From contig JAKUCV010003057.1 of assembly GCA_028386065.3 (NCBI GenBank), forward strand, positions 196,469 through 260,468: 64,000 bases of DNA, read 5' to 3'. Under the pieces are notes generated by a model, which was not told the DNA's origin, searched no databases, and worked only from the letters and a program-made list of their open reading frames with translations. The stretch's first letter is position 1, and every line of letters starts with the position of its first letter. The position numbers were made by a program, and so were the translations under genes. Below, piece by piece: positions 49,105-60,521 of this stretch. Source of the DNA: Turnera subulata. Its lineage: Eukaryota > Streptophyta > Magnoliopsida > Malpighiales > Passifloraceae.

Positions 49105-50166
49105 TTATGGATTGTGGATTGGATTTGGCCCAGAAGGTACCTCACGATTAATCCGTGGATTACCAATGGAATTTGGCCCAAAAGGTATCTCATGGTTAAT
49201 CGCTAGGTTACCGCCAGGATTTGGTCCGGAAGGTACCTCGTTGTTAATCGCTAGGTTGCCGCCAGGATTTGGTCCGGAAGGTACCTCGTTGTTAATAGCT
49301 AGATTACCGCCAGGATTTGGTCCGGAAGATACATCATGGTTAATCGCTAGATTACCGCCAGGATTTGGGCCCGAAGGTACCTCGTGGTTAATCGCTACAT
49401 TACCGCCAGGATTTGGCCCGGAAGGTACCTCGTTGTTAATCGCCAGATCGCCAGGATTTGGGCCGGAAGGTACCTCGTGGTTAATCGCCAGATTACCGCC
49501 AGGATTTGGGCCGGAAGGTACCTCGTGGTTAATCGCCAGATTACCGCCAGGATTTGGCCCGGAAGGTACCTCGTGGTTAATCGCCAGATTACCGCCAGGA
49601 TTTGGCCCCGAAGGTATCTCGTGGTTAATCGCCAGATTACCGCCAGGATTTGGCCCCGAAGGTACCTCGTGATTAATCTCTACATTACCGCCAGGATTTG
49701 GCCCCGAAGGTACCTCGTGATTAATCGCCAGATTACCGCCAGGATTCGGCCCGGAAGGAACGTCGTGATTAATCGCCAGATTACCACCTGGATTTGGCCC
49801 GGAAGGTACATCGTGATTAATCGCTAGATTACCGCCAGGATTTGGCCCAGAAGGTACTTCAGGATTAATCGCTAGATTACCGCCAGGATTTGGCCCGGAA
49901 GATACCTCATGCTTAATTGATGGTACTTTTCCAAAAAGTACACTTCTCTTATCATACAAGCCATAATCTGCTAAGCTTCTATATTTTCTGCCCAATGATA
50001 AGGTACCTGGGGCTACGGCACTAAAGTAGCCCATGCGGCCAACTTTGCGATTATAGATTTTGTATGTTGCCCTAAAATTGACATTATCCTCCACTGCTCG
50101 TACCACATTTGCCAACAGTACAAGAACCAAAAATAATATTATCATTCTTGAGTAGGAATTATCCAT
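49105..50166 (-). CDS. Multi-CLE peptide precursor with 17 tandem TDIF-like domains, 353 aa
   Basis: ATG at 50166. Residues 1-24 are a signal peptide (core MIILFLVLVLLANVV, cut near VRA-V), so the product is secreted. Residues 25-85 are a pro-region (NRKVGRMGYFSAVAPG, KYRSLADYGLYDKR). From 86 to the C-terminus run 17 units of 16 aa, mostly HEVPSGPNPGGN plus LAIN. CLE peptides are 12-13 aa; TDIF (CLE41/44) is HEVPSGPNPISN and acts through the TDR/PXY receptor to keep vascular stem cells from becoming xylem. Here only positions 10-11 differ (GG). Position 1 varies (H, N, P) and 2 varies (E, D). The last unit is REVPSGPNPIHN. Spacers lack dibasic sites. Most known CLE genes have one domain; multi-domain ones are known from rice and some others but with fewer copies. 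A live reading frame over 1 kb of 48-bp repeats argues for selection. Confidence 0.93.
   Translation of the reverse strand: MDNSYSRMIILFLVLVLLANVVRAVEDNVNFRATYKIYNRKVGRMGYFSAVAPGTLSLGRKYRSLADYGLYDKRSVLFGKVPSIKHEVSSGPNPGGNLAINPEVPSGPNPGGNLAINHDVPSGPNPGGNLAINHDVPSGPNPGGNLAINHEVPSGPNPGGNVEINHEVPSGPNPGGNLAINHEIPSGPNPGGNLAINHEVPSGPNPGGNLAINHEVPSGPNPGGNLAINHEVPSGPNPGDLAINNEVPSGPNPGGNVAINHEVPSGPNPGGNLAINHDVSSGPNPGGNLAINNEVPSGPNPGGNLAINNEVPSGPNPGGNLAINHEIPFGPNSIGNPRINREVPSGPNPIHNP
49108..49911 (-). repeat. 48-bp tandem repeat array coding the CLE units
   Basis: Seventeen units. One (unit 10) has lost a codon (GD for GGN). The array stays in frame throughout, and middle units are nearly identical at DNA level, as expected from unequal crossing over or slippage. 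The first and last units differ most. Confidence 0.95.
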
Positions 50167-50239
50167 GATGGGAAGAAGTATAGTATGAAGATAAATAATG
50201 TGTTGGTGTTGGATTCTTAAAAAAATAATGTGTTGGTGT

Positions 50240-50251
50240 ATATATATATAG
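50240..50251 (-). promoter_or_regulatory. TATA box of the intact multi-CLE gene
   Basis: The minus strand reads CTATATATATATACACC about 75-85 bp before the ATG. The same box is kept in copy B at 60510-60520. Confidence 0.6.
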
Positions 50252-51055
50252 ACATCAGCTGTGAAAATTTGTCTAGCAAATCCTGGTACACTTAGATTCT
50301 CATACCAAATAAAATTGAGATTGCACAAGGGGAAAAAAGAGTTATATCTAGATTTTCGTGCCAAAATATTTTTTCACCCAATTCAGTAAAGGAAAAAAAT
50401 AGTTAAATTTGACTCTTAGATGGATTGAGATGCTATAACTAATAAAGTTGTTTCATTTAGTTCAAATCATAAGTGTAATTTTCTAGAATTAATAGTTGGG
50501 TTGGGGGTTTTCTATTTTTAAATTCAAGATCTAATATCAAAGGAAAGAGATCATTGAAAAGATGTGACTGGAGCTATTTCTAAGGCTAATAGAGGAGAAA
50601 ATAAAATAGAAATTAAACCCATTAGTCTTTATTTATTAGATCCCAACAAAAGATGCAACAAAGCAAAACCAAAAGCAAAACGGACGCCTACAAGCAAAAA
50701 AGAGAAATTTAACGGGCCATCTCTCTGACAGAAGCCTAAGGCCCAAAAACTCTAATTTCTGGGCCTCAGCTAGACTCGTGGAAGCCCGGTGAAATATTAT
50801 CTCTTATCTCAAAATTGTTAGCCAGATTAGATAGTGGTCCATCGTCAATTTGAAGAAGACTGGAAAACAATCAAGTAAATTCACACAAAAAAAGAAGAAG
50901 CACTACAGGCAAAAAGTAATTTTCAATTAAACAAGCAGATATTAACATATAGAAACTATGAAATACTAAACATAATTATATTAAAAAGATATATAAATAT
51001 ACGCATACAACCCAACCACAACTAATAGTGCTTCCCAAACCATTAACTTGGGAAT

Positions 51056-53226
51056 ACTTAATAATTTTTATTTTCCCTATAATTCACCTTTAAGGACACA
51101 AATTGTTCTAACTAGTCTGGATTGAAGAATGATAAGAACCATGCAAAAAAGGGTATCCTGGGTCTCTAATAGTTAATACCAACAAATTATTCACCGCTGC
51201 TTCTGCTTTGGTTGCCACTTAGACGATAGCTTCTGCCCGGGAAAGCTACTCCGATGGAAGGATCCCGCTTTGGGCATTCACTTGTGTTCCCTCACCCAAT
51301 AAGCCACAAGTTTGTGACTACCACCCACATAAGTTATATGATCAAGGATTCAAAACATGGACATTTAGGTAAAATTCTTCTGAAAGCTAGATTCATCTCT
51401 GGGAAGCAACTCCTTTAGACAAGTGTTCAAAGTGAATATGATGGGGTCAACGTGAAGGTCGGGTTGGATGGTTGTTCAAAGTTTAAATCGGGTATGTGTT
51501 TGAAGGTTAGTGTGGGTAAGTGTTTGGGTAGGATTGGGTTTGGTCGAATGTGGGTAGGGTTGGATTATATCCACAGAATCATGTCTTCGTAGTTCGGTTT
51601 ATGGTCCCCTAAATTGATCCGATGGAATTCATGAAGTCACTCACAATCAACTTGCCACAAAAGATCGGAAACTTGTATAATCAAATCATCACTCCTCTCA
51701 ACTCGACTCAATTTTCGGATTCCAAAAAGCAACCACACCGCCTCTCTCAATTCTTGGTCGTCTTCTATCCATGCTTAACAATTCAGCCTATGGTCTCTAG
51801 TCGATTCTCTCTACACTTGCGCTTCTTATCCACTTATTGGAATGTATCCTCTTCGTTGTCATCTTCAACATCATCTCCTAACCTTCTCTATTGTCTCCTT
51901 ATCGTCATCTCCATCGTCACCGCCATCTTCATCACTTCGACTCTACTCATCAACTCGTCATCTCAACACTACTCATCGTCTCTATTCGGCCTCTCATCAT
52001 CACCTAATGTTTGGGGCTCAAATCTTCATCCTTGGAGAATACCCAATCACGTCATCTTATCTCGCCTTTTCTACTACCAAAATTGGGACTTACATCTTCT
52101 CTCAAAGTTATCTCACCTATCCGCCTCATTTCTCTAAAACATTGGGACTTACATCTCCTCTCAAGAGAAGGCCCAAACATCGATTCTCCCTGTTCCTCGG
52201 CTTCTCTATTCAGCATCTCAACTTAATCTTCTTCTCATAATAACCGTCTTAGGATATATCCATGACCTCCAATGTCTTCATCTTCTCCATGTCTACTCCC
52301 TACTTATAAAGTCATCACCTACACCTATGATTTTTTGTGTCTTCACCATCTTCTCTCCAACGGAGGCATTGCTTACCCATGGCGTCCTAGGAGAATAATT
52401 CTCCAGTGATAAAGTTCATGATCATTGGGAATCCTAGACTTTAAGCTTTGATTTATTCAAAAACACTTGAAGGGGAAATGTGATGGAATACACTTGCAAA
52501 GCATATTTTTCTTCTAAAGAAAACTCAAGTTTCAACAAGGATAGAGACTTTGAAGACGACACAACCCGACTCAATTTTTTATTTAAAAAACATGTGATGC
52601 AATGTTCAGTGTATGCAATTATGGATTCCTAAAACAAGGTAGACCGATAGCTAGGGAAACAACACCAAAAATCATCATCAACGCTCATGTATAGACTTAC
52701 ATCGCTAGAGTGTGCTTTCCAAACTTATCAAATCTGACCACGCAATATTGCACCCCACGCAGAGTTAGCACGGTGGGCACAACGATTTTTTTGACTTATA
52801 CTCTTTTCTTTTTTTTTTTTTTGGTTTTTTAGGTTTTATCAAAACAAAAAGCATAAAAATCCACAACAACAAAAATCACACAAAAAAACACGTACTACGT
52901 ATTGATTAATTATGCATGAGATGCTCAGGGTATGCAGTTGGTTGGGGGCCAAAGGACCGTTGCTAAGGGATAGTTTGGCCTACTCACATGTGACGTAATG
53001 CGCCGCGTGAGGTCGCAGGCCCATTAACTCCTATCACTGCTAAACGGCGAGACATCAGTTTACTCTAGCTGATAACCCCGTATGACGGTATATAACGGAC
53101 TAGGATCTCATACCCTCTTAAGGTAGAAGATTCACACAATAATCATGAATGTAAGACACGCATATGACAAACATGGAGGCATACGATAATCAACGATTGG
53201 ACACAATTTCTTGAACCCTTTAAGTA
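51056..53226. other. Intergenic, then leader of a Tat/Ogre-like element
   Basis: 51056-52700 has only Ser/Leu-rich low-complexity open frames (51622-52240) with no family. From about 52750 to 53226 the sequence looks like the untranslated leader that follows the primer site of Tat/Ogre elements in minus orientation. No gag is present. Confidence 0.4.
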
Positions 53227-53242
53227 CCCAGCGGAGTCGCCA
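53227..53242 (-). other. Primer binding site of a Tat/Ogre-like element (tRNA-Arg type)
   Basis: The minus strand reads TGGCGACTCCGCTGGG two bases from the LTR end. This is the usual tRNA-Arg primer site of Ogre/Tat Gypsy elements, and it fixes the element's orientation. Confidence 0.8.
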
Positions 53243-53244
53243 AC

Positions 53245-56200
53245 TGTGAGGACCCGACCAAAAATTAATTTGATCCCTCACTACATCAAAGCATTCGCCA
53301 CCCGAATTTTATTAAGGACAAAATTCAGGGAAAAACCTTGACATCCATTACCCACAACAACCGGTCATAGCGTACCAAAGATGTAGGATTCGGGGGTTCG
53401 TCACAGATGGGAAGGTGTTAGGCACCCATCCGTGTTGGGGCAAAATCGTGTGCAATTGAAGATCAAAGTATGCTTTATGCACAAACAAACAAACAAAAGA
53501 AAACAAAATGAAAATAAAAGACAAAACAGAAAATAAACACATAATTGAGCTTGAGATTCCACCACTAGAATCCACCTACGTACTCCGACGAGCGGATTCA
53601 AAGCTCAAGTAGTTCTCACCTAGCATCACTACACAACACAACAATACGGCAATGACACAACACAACAACATAGCAACGACACAACACAACAACTCAATGG
53701 AAACATCACGACAACATAAAAAAGAAAAGAGAACACACAATTTGGCTTGCATCCCGTTTTCAGACCGAGACCATCTACGTACCCATGTGACCGGGGTCAA
53801 AGCCACGTAGTTCTAATATGGATTCACACAAAAATCAAAGCATCAACATCAATAGTGTCACAGCAACACGACACAGCAACAAAAATCGAATTAAAGGGTT
53901 AGGGTTACCTCTTGATGCCCTCCTCTCGCTCCTATTAGTTTCCCGCTTCTCAACAGAATCTTGACTCAACTTTAATTGAATTCTGGAACTAAAGGAGGCC
54001 GAATCAGCGTCTAGCATCAACAGCAAAGTTGTATATCCCTCTCTTAGATTTCTAGAGACACCAAGAATGCAACCATCCAACGTCTGTAGCTCGAGATATC
54101 ACGATTTTTCAGCGACTGCGCAGGGAAGAAATCTCCTCTCGGGTTTGCGCTCTTTTCTCCACCGATTGGCTTCGATTGGCCTCCTCCTTGTGATCCTCTT
54201 GCTCTCCTTTTGCTACTAGGTTATTGCTACTCCTCTCTACGAAATCTCTCCAGAAAATTAGCTCCTAAAATGATTTCTAAGCTCCAAGAACTAGGGTTTC
54301 TCTAAGCACTCTAAGCTTATGGGTGTGTAGAGAATAATTCTAATGTGTGTCCCAATTGTGTATAAAAGGGTATTTGGTACATTTGGTACCCAACTTTCTT
54401 ATGTTGGGTCAATCATGTACCTGCAACTTTTCCAGAGCCATTTATGTATTTGGAGTTTTCGTGGGTAGGTCAGTCATTGGTCTCGGGTGGGGCATGTGCT
54501 GATGTGGATTCTATCCGATTTTGACCTGCTGCCTCTCCCTCAAAACAACGTCAGTCACCACGATTTGACGTCGTTTATTTTCCATGTGGCAAGTGTGGGT
54601 CACACCTCATATCCCAACAGCTTCCCACCCGGTTCTTACCTAGTTTAAGAGGTTCAACGGAAGGATTAAGTAACCCAAAATACTTGAAGTCCATTAGATG
54701 TTAATCTATCTATACAACATATAGAAAATAAAAAAAGCCACAATTAACTCTTATTAATTAATAAATATACAAATTAATAATTTTTGGAATCAACGACTAC
54801 AAATAAAACAAAAATTCTATTTTTATATTTTTATATAACTCTTAATAAATAAACAACTTAATTATTTTTCCAACTTTTTAGGCCAAAAATTATTTTTCCA
54901 ACTCGGTGACTACATGCAAAGAAAACTTGTTTTTAACAAAACAAAAGATCTATTTTTCTATTTCTAATATAATAAAATTATAAAACAAGATTGCAGATCC
55001 TCCTCCCCACTTCCATCACCGCCATCACCACCCTCTCTAGCCCTTTCTTCCTTCTTCGTCTTACCACCACAAACGCCCGCCATTGACAGCGCCACCTCCT
55101 CAACAACCTAACAATCCTTACCATCAAATCTCCCCATCCATGTCGCACCTTCCCTACTTCGCCCAGATCCACCACAACCACAGCACATACCCGTCCTCGA
55201 CACTCCGCTAGTGGCGTCAAATTTGACGAAAGTGTTGACGATCTGTTGGAGGGGTGGGTTAGATTTCGTGCTTGGGTTAGTTAGAATTATGGTGGGTTGG
55301 ATTGCAATGTGGATTATTGTAGAAGAGGTGCTGGATGGCGTGATTGGAGCTGAGAGTAAGAGAAGAGGAAAAACATAGGGTCGTTGAATTTGCAGTGGGA
55401 GATAGGAAGGATGGCTATGGTGGCGGTGATGGGGTTTACTACTGGTGGTTTCCTTTCTTGTTTTTATTTCCTTTTCTTGTTAAAGAGATGTATAGTGAGA
55501 TTGTGGGTGGGAGCAATAGAAGAGAAAGAACATGGGTCGTTGAATTTGTAGTGGGGAGACTGGGAAGGTGGTGATGGTGGTGGGGATGGTGGCGGTGATG
55601 GGGTTTGCTGGTGATGCTATTTCTTTTCTTTTCTTGGTTATTTTTGTTATGAATAAATGACAAAGATATATTAAGAGATATTTTTTGGTGAAAAATAATA
55701 AGAGAAGTTAAGGATAAAATAGAATATGTTTCGTATATTTTGTTTTATCGATTTTGCATTATCTGGGAGAATCTGGGAGTCTAAGTAGGATCCACATTAT
55801 ATGCCTATTATTATTATTATAATATAATCATTTTAAAATTTAATTGGGTAGGCTTTTCTAGAGAATTTTATTGCGCTCTGGATAGAGTTTGGGTTGCAAT
55901 AGTGTTTTTTATTTAAATTTTAATTTAGCAGGTGAAGAAAAAAATTAATTTAAGGTTTATAATTGGGACTTAGAGGCACATTTCGGGCCATTCAATTTTC
56001 TGGTTGAACCTCTAAAACCACTGGGTCTGGGACAATGATGGGACCCACAACTGCCACATGGACAATAAACGACATCGTATCATGGTCATACAGTGTCGTT
56101 TTGAGTGACGAGCAGCAGCCCCATTTGGGGCAGCATCCACGTCAGCAGGTACCCAGCCCGAGACCCATGATTGACCTGCCCGAAAAAACTCTAGGTACAT

Positions 56201-57021
56201 AAATGGCTCGAAAAAAGTTATGGGTACATGATTGACCCAACTAAGAAAGTTGGGTACCAATTGTACCAGAAACCCTGTGTAACAGGGAGTCTATTTATAG
56301 TGTTCAGGGGTAAGGGGTCATCCTATTGATCTAAGGGTCGAGATTAAACCCCCTAAATCTGACGATTATGGGTTAGGAATTAGAAAAAAAGGAAAAAAGA
56401 AGATTTTGGAACCATTGACTGCCGTAGCCTCGGTGGTCATGTCGTGACAATCGCCAGCGCCTAGCGGTCATCCCTCGAAGCCCGCCAGTGGCGGTGGACA
56501 TGTACTGCGCAATTTTTCCTCTTTTCTTACTTTTTCTCCCCCAATCCGATTCCTAGTTGGTTCCCACCCCTTCTAGAGTATTCCCTAACCCAGAAAATAC
56601 CCTAAACTTGTCTCCTACTCCACTACTTTTACTCATTATCAATTACACATCAAATTATTCTTGTTTTCTATTAAAACTACCATAAAAACACAAAATAGGC
56701 AAAATATATATTTAATCCCCAATTTTCACGAAAATTAGGATTAAATTTAGCTGCAGGCCATACGTTTAAATAGGCTAACATCTCTGGAGGATCCATATCT
56801 TATTGCCCAAACTTAATATCTATTTAAAACCCAAATTAAATAAATAATAAAGGAAAAAAATAAATAGAAAGTAATAACCAAGTAGAATATCCTTATTCTA
56901 CAACTTTAAATTACAAACATACTCATGTCAATAATCAAATCATCTTATCAATCAAAAACATAAACATATTTATAATTCAAAAATAATGGAATAAATCATA
57001 GGTCAAATTTGGGTGTTCACA
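53245..57021 (-). mobile_element. Tat/Ogre-like 5' LTR, split by an inverted-repeat element
   Basis: On the plus strand it opens TGTGAGGACCCGACC and closes GGGTGTTCACA. The primer site just outside at 53227 shows it is the 5' LTR of a minus-strand element whose body is mostly missing. Without the inserted element (54367-56276) it is about 1.87 kb. A related solo LTR at 57891-58625 confirms the ends. Confidence 0.78.
54367..56276. mobile_element. Inverted-repeat (MULE-like) element inside the Tat LTR, 1.9 kb
   Basis: Arms of about 310 bp (54367-54680 and 55970-56276) are reverse complements. Each contains GGTACCCAACTTTCTTA-GTTGGGTCAATCATGTAC and the GTCGTTTATT..CCATGTGGCA words. The 9-mers beside them, GTGTATAAA and GTGTAACAG, agree only in part, so the target duplication is uncertain. 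The interior has no transposase; open frames at 54978-55220 and 55344-55574 have no recognisable family. Confidence 0.75.
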
Positions 57022-57890
57022 ACTGCCGGCGGACATCACCCCATGACTGCCCGGTAGTGGCGAACACGGACCCCAGAAACGCATTTTTCCCTTATTTCTT
57101 GGCCATTAATCAATTACACGCATTTTGGACCTGATTTTAAGCAAGAATCCTGTCAATTATGAAGTCTACGAGCTGTAAACTCCCAGAACTCTATAAATAG
57201 AGCACTCCATTCACTTCAAGCACACACATCAAGAGCCATTAGACTAGGATACTTATACTCTTTGAAGCTTAGAAAAAGCTTGGGGACACTCTACTTCTCC
57301 AAGCTCTCAAACACTCTTTTCTACTGTTATTCTGAGATGGAATGGTTATTGTTATGTCTCCTTTAATTAGACTGTCGGGCTTTGCAGAACACGGGCTCAA
57401 GCTTGTTGGGCCCATGAGTATTTTTTGGTCATATCAGGATGGCAGTGGGGCGGGGATCTTGCAAGTAGAGGAATCCTCGCCCCATCCCCGCGATCTAAAA
57501 CTCTCCCAATCTCCATCCCCATTCCCTGCGGCGGGGGGAATTTGGTCCCCATCCCCGCTCCCTGCGGGGCCCTGTGACTCAAATTGTTCATTTTAAAATA
57601 TTTTTAACTTTTTCCACTTGAAAATTTGAAATTTAGTTCCAAACCATTACAAAATACATATCAATTTTAGTTTCAATACAAAGTATATATTGCTATCTAT
57701 TACTACACATTACCACCAAAAGATTCAAATTGAGCCAATATGATTAAAAAAATATAAGAAAGTAAGTAAACTGAACTAACTTGTAGTCTATATTATATGA
57801 TCTTTTATCTTTTTTATTTTATATTTGAATAAAATGACTAAAAACTCAAATTTGAAATATACATACATATACGGAGTATTAACTAGAAGG
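57022..57890. other. Intergenic with GC-rich hAT-like terminal sequence
   Basis: 57426-57575 is rich in GGGGCGGGGATC and CCCCATCCCCGC words. Similar words in inverted order occur at 58680-58790 (GGGGATTCCCCACTGCCG, TTTTTGCCACCCCTA). They resemble hAT-type ends, with the short Tat solo LTR lying between them. No 8-bp target duplication was found. A CTCTATAAATAGAG box at 57190 looks like a promoter of unknown owner. Confidence 0.35.
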
Positions 57891-58625
57891 TGCGAACACC
57901 CAAATTTGGACTCCTATATTTTTATTAGTTTAGGCTTGTAGAATATTTTAACCCAAAGTTAATGAGATGATTTAATTTTGGGCTTAAGGTGTTTTATAAG
58001 TTTAGTTAATAGAATGTGGATATTCACAAGAGTTTGGTCCAGTAAAACTCAATCCTTTCAGCCCATTTTGTATCTAATTTTCATGGAAAATCAGAATTAA
58101 AATTACCTTTTACAGGATATATGAGTTTATGGTAGTACGAGTTGAAAAGAGTTGATTTTGGGCTAATTAGAGCATATTAATGTTAATTGGAGTGATTGAT
58201 AGGAGTAACCAACGAGAACTACGTGGGCTTTGAACCCGGTCGCCGGGGTACGTAGGTGATTTATAGTGGTGAAAAATCAAGCCCAATTATATTTATTTTT
58301 CCGTTTTGTTTTAAGATTAGATTTAATTTTCTTTTTGTGATTTTGATTCCACACTCTCACACTTGCACAAGGCACACTATTTAACCTATTTATTGCACAA
58401 AGTTTCGCCCCAACACGGGTAGGGTGCTAACCCCTTCCTACCCATGACGAACCCCTGAATCCAACAATTTCTGGTTCGCTAGATCGGTCCCTCATGTTTG
58501 ATGCCTATGGTTTTTCCCTGGATTTTCCCAAGAAATAAAATCCAGGTGGCGACTCCTTTGATTATTAGATTGGACAAGAAGAAGTAATAAGGTGAAGAGG
58601 CCGGAATTCCGGTCGGGTCTTCACA
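57891..58625 (+). mobile_element. Short Tat/Ogre-related solo LTR, 735 bp
   Basis: Opens TGCGAACACCCAAATTTGGA and closes GGTCGGGTCTTCACA, matching in reverse the ends of the LTR at 53245-57021. The inner part (CGCCCCAACACGGGTAGG, GACGAACCCCTGAATCC, TTTTTCCCTGGATTTT) also matches. Flanking 5-mers GAAGG and TAAGG agree at four of five bases. Confidence 0.78.
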
Positions 58626-59273
58626 TAAGGATAAAATCGTTATTTTATATTTTTGTTGGTCCCAACGGAATAGATATTATGATTTCCATCCTCATCCCAT
58701 CTCCGCGGGTCATTAATCGTCCCATTCCATCTCTACGGTGGGGATTCCCCACTGCCGCGAGATTTTTGCCACCCCTACCCAAGTCATTTCCCAACATTTT
58801 TTTGGTTGCTACTCATTTCCCAACTTTTGATGTTGCCTACTTGCATTGCATTGTAAAAAAAAAAAAAAAAAACAGGCATGATAAAGCTTGTGATTGCGCT
58901 TTACTCTTTCAAAAAGAATTTATTTTAGAGTATATATATCGGTGTCTTGAATCATTTAGGACAGCATAAAAAAAAATTAATTGTCATATTGTTTTTTTAA
59001 TTAAGATGCAAATCCATTATAATAGAGGGAGATCGCCACCATGGCTGTATGCCAGTATAGGTCAGATTAGAATATCGGACATTATAGAAGACAACATTCT
59101 ATTGGCTAAGCATGTAGGATGAGAGAAAAGTCCAATATATCACTATGAATAATTTTTTTTTAATCTCTTTATTAAGTCTTAAGCACCTAGTACATTGGAA
59201 CTTTAGGATATAACCACTTTAGATTCCTCAAAATGAGCATATGGATGACCACATATATTTCTTGTTTATTGGA

Positions 59274-60434
59274 TTATGGATTGTGGAGTGGATCTGGCCC
59301 AGAAGCTACCTCATAATTAATCGATGGATTACCAATGGGACTTGGTCCAGAAGGTACCTCAAGATTAATCGATGGATTGCGGATGGGATTAAACCCTGAT
59401 GGTACCTGCGAATTTCCAATGGGATTTGGCCGGGAAGGAACCTCGTGATTAATCGCTAGATTACCGCCAGGATTTGGCCCGGAAGGAACTTCGTGATTAA
59501 TCGCTAGGTTGCCACCAGGATTTGGCCCGGAAGGAACCTCGTGATTAATCGCTAGGTTACCGCCAGGATTTGGCCCGGAAGGAACCTCGTGATTAATCGC
59601 TAGGTTACCGCCAGGATTTGGCCCGGAAGGAACCTCGTGATTAATCGCTAGGTTACCGCCAGGATTTGGCCCGGAAGGAACCTCGTGATTAATCGCTAGG
59701 TTACCGCCAGGATTTGGCCCGGAAGGAACCTCGTGATTAATCGCTAGATTACCGCCAGGATTTGGCCCGGAAGGAACCTCGTGATTAATCGCTAGATTAC
59801 CGCCAGGATTGGAACCTCGTGATTAATCGCTAGATTACCGCGAGGATTTTGCCCTAAAGGAACCTTGTGATTAATCGCTAGATTACCGCCAGGATTTGGT
59901 CCGGAAGGAACCTCGTGATTAATCGCTAGATTACCGTCAGGATTTGGCCCCGAAGGAATCTCATTATTAATCGCTAGATTACCGCTAGGATTTGACCCGG
60001 AAGGTACCTCGTGATTAATCGCTAGATTACCGCCAGGATTTGGACAGGAAGGTACCTCATGGTTAATTGATGGTACTTTTCTAAAAAATACAATTCTCTT
60101 ATCATACAGCCCGTAATCTGCTAAGCTTCTATATTTTTGGCCCAATGAGAAGGTACCAGGGGCTACGGCACTGAAGTAGCCCAATTGATGGTACTTTTCT
60201 AAAAAATACAATTCTCTTATCATACAGCCCGTAATCTGCTAAGCTTCTATATTTTTGGCCCAATGAGAAGGTACCAGGGGCTACGGCACTGAAGTAGCCC
60301 ATGCGGCCAACTTTGCGATTATAGATTTTGTATGTTGCCCTAAGGTTGACATTATCCTCCACTCCTCGTACCACATTTGCCAACAGTACAAGGACCAAAA
60401 ATAATATTATCATTCTTGAGTAGGAATTATCCAT
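59274..60434 (-). pseudogene. Second multi-CLE precursor, 17 units, broken by a duplication and a deletion
   Basis: ATG at 60434 with the same signal peptide and pro-region as the other copy. A 118-bp direct tandem duplication (60063-60180 against 60181-60298) repeats the pro-region GYFSAVAPG to KVPSI part. Since 118 is not a multiple of three, the ATG frame stops soon after. A 10-bp deletion near 59810 (in unit 6) shifts the repeat frame again. Units 7-13 are nearly identical, HEVPSGPNPGGN plus LAIN. The last four vary: VPSRPNPIGN, QVPSGFNPIRN, LEVPSGPSPIGN and YEVASGPDPLHN, then stop at 59274. The two lesions together restore frame for units 7-17, but the stop in between should block the full product. 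Confidence 0.9.
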
Positions 60435-60508
60435 AATAGGAAGAGAAGTATAGTATGCAGACAAATAATGTGTTGGTGTTGGATTCTTAAAAAAATAATG
60501 TATTGGTG

Positions 60509-60521
60509 TATATATATATAG
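60509..60521 (-). promoter_or_regulatory. TATA box of the broken multi-CLE gene
   Basis: The same TATATATATATACACC sequence and spacing to ATG as in copy A, so transcription may persist. Confidence 0.5.

Larger units (their letters stand above)
48728..51055. repeat. Segmental duplication, copy A (holds the intact multi-CLE gene)
   Basis: Aligns in the same orientation with 58896-61535. Shared stretches include both flanks of the CLE gene, for example AATATCGGATATTATAGAAG (48894) against the same words at 59071, and the AGATTAGATAGT region (50824 against 61310). Copy A lacks the SINE found in copy B. Confidence 0.88.

Noticed and set aside
49058..49827. Long plus-strand open frames over the CLE array (GFGPEGTSWLIARLPP-type repeats)
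   Set aside because: They are antisense frames of the 48-bp repeat, kept open only because the unit length is a multiple of three. They have no signal peptide or known motif, whereas the minus strand has a signal peptide, promoter and CLE motif.
51622..52240. Plus-strand Ser/Leu-rich open frames
   Set aside because: Composition follows from TCATC/CTTC-rich sequence. No conserved motif or splice structure.
54978..55574. Arg/Val-rich open frames inside the inverted-repeat element as a possible captured gene
   Set aside because: Reading frames are short, biased in composition and on opposing strands, with no recognisable family.
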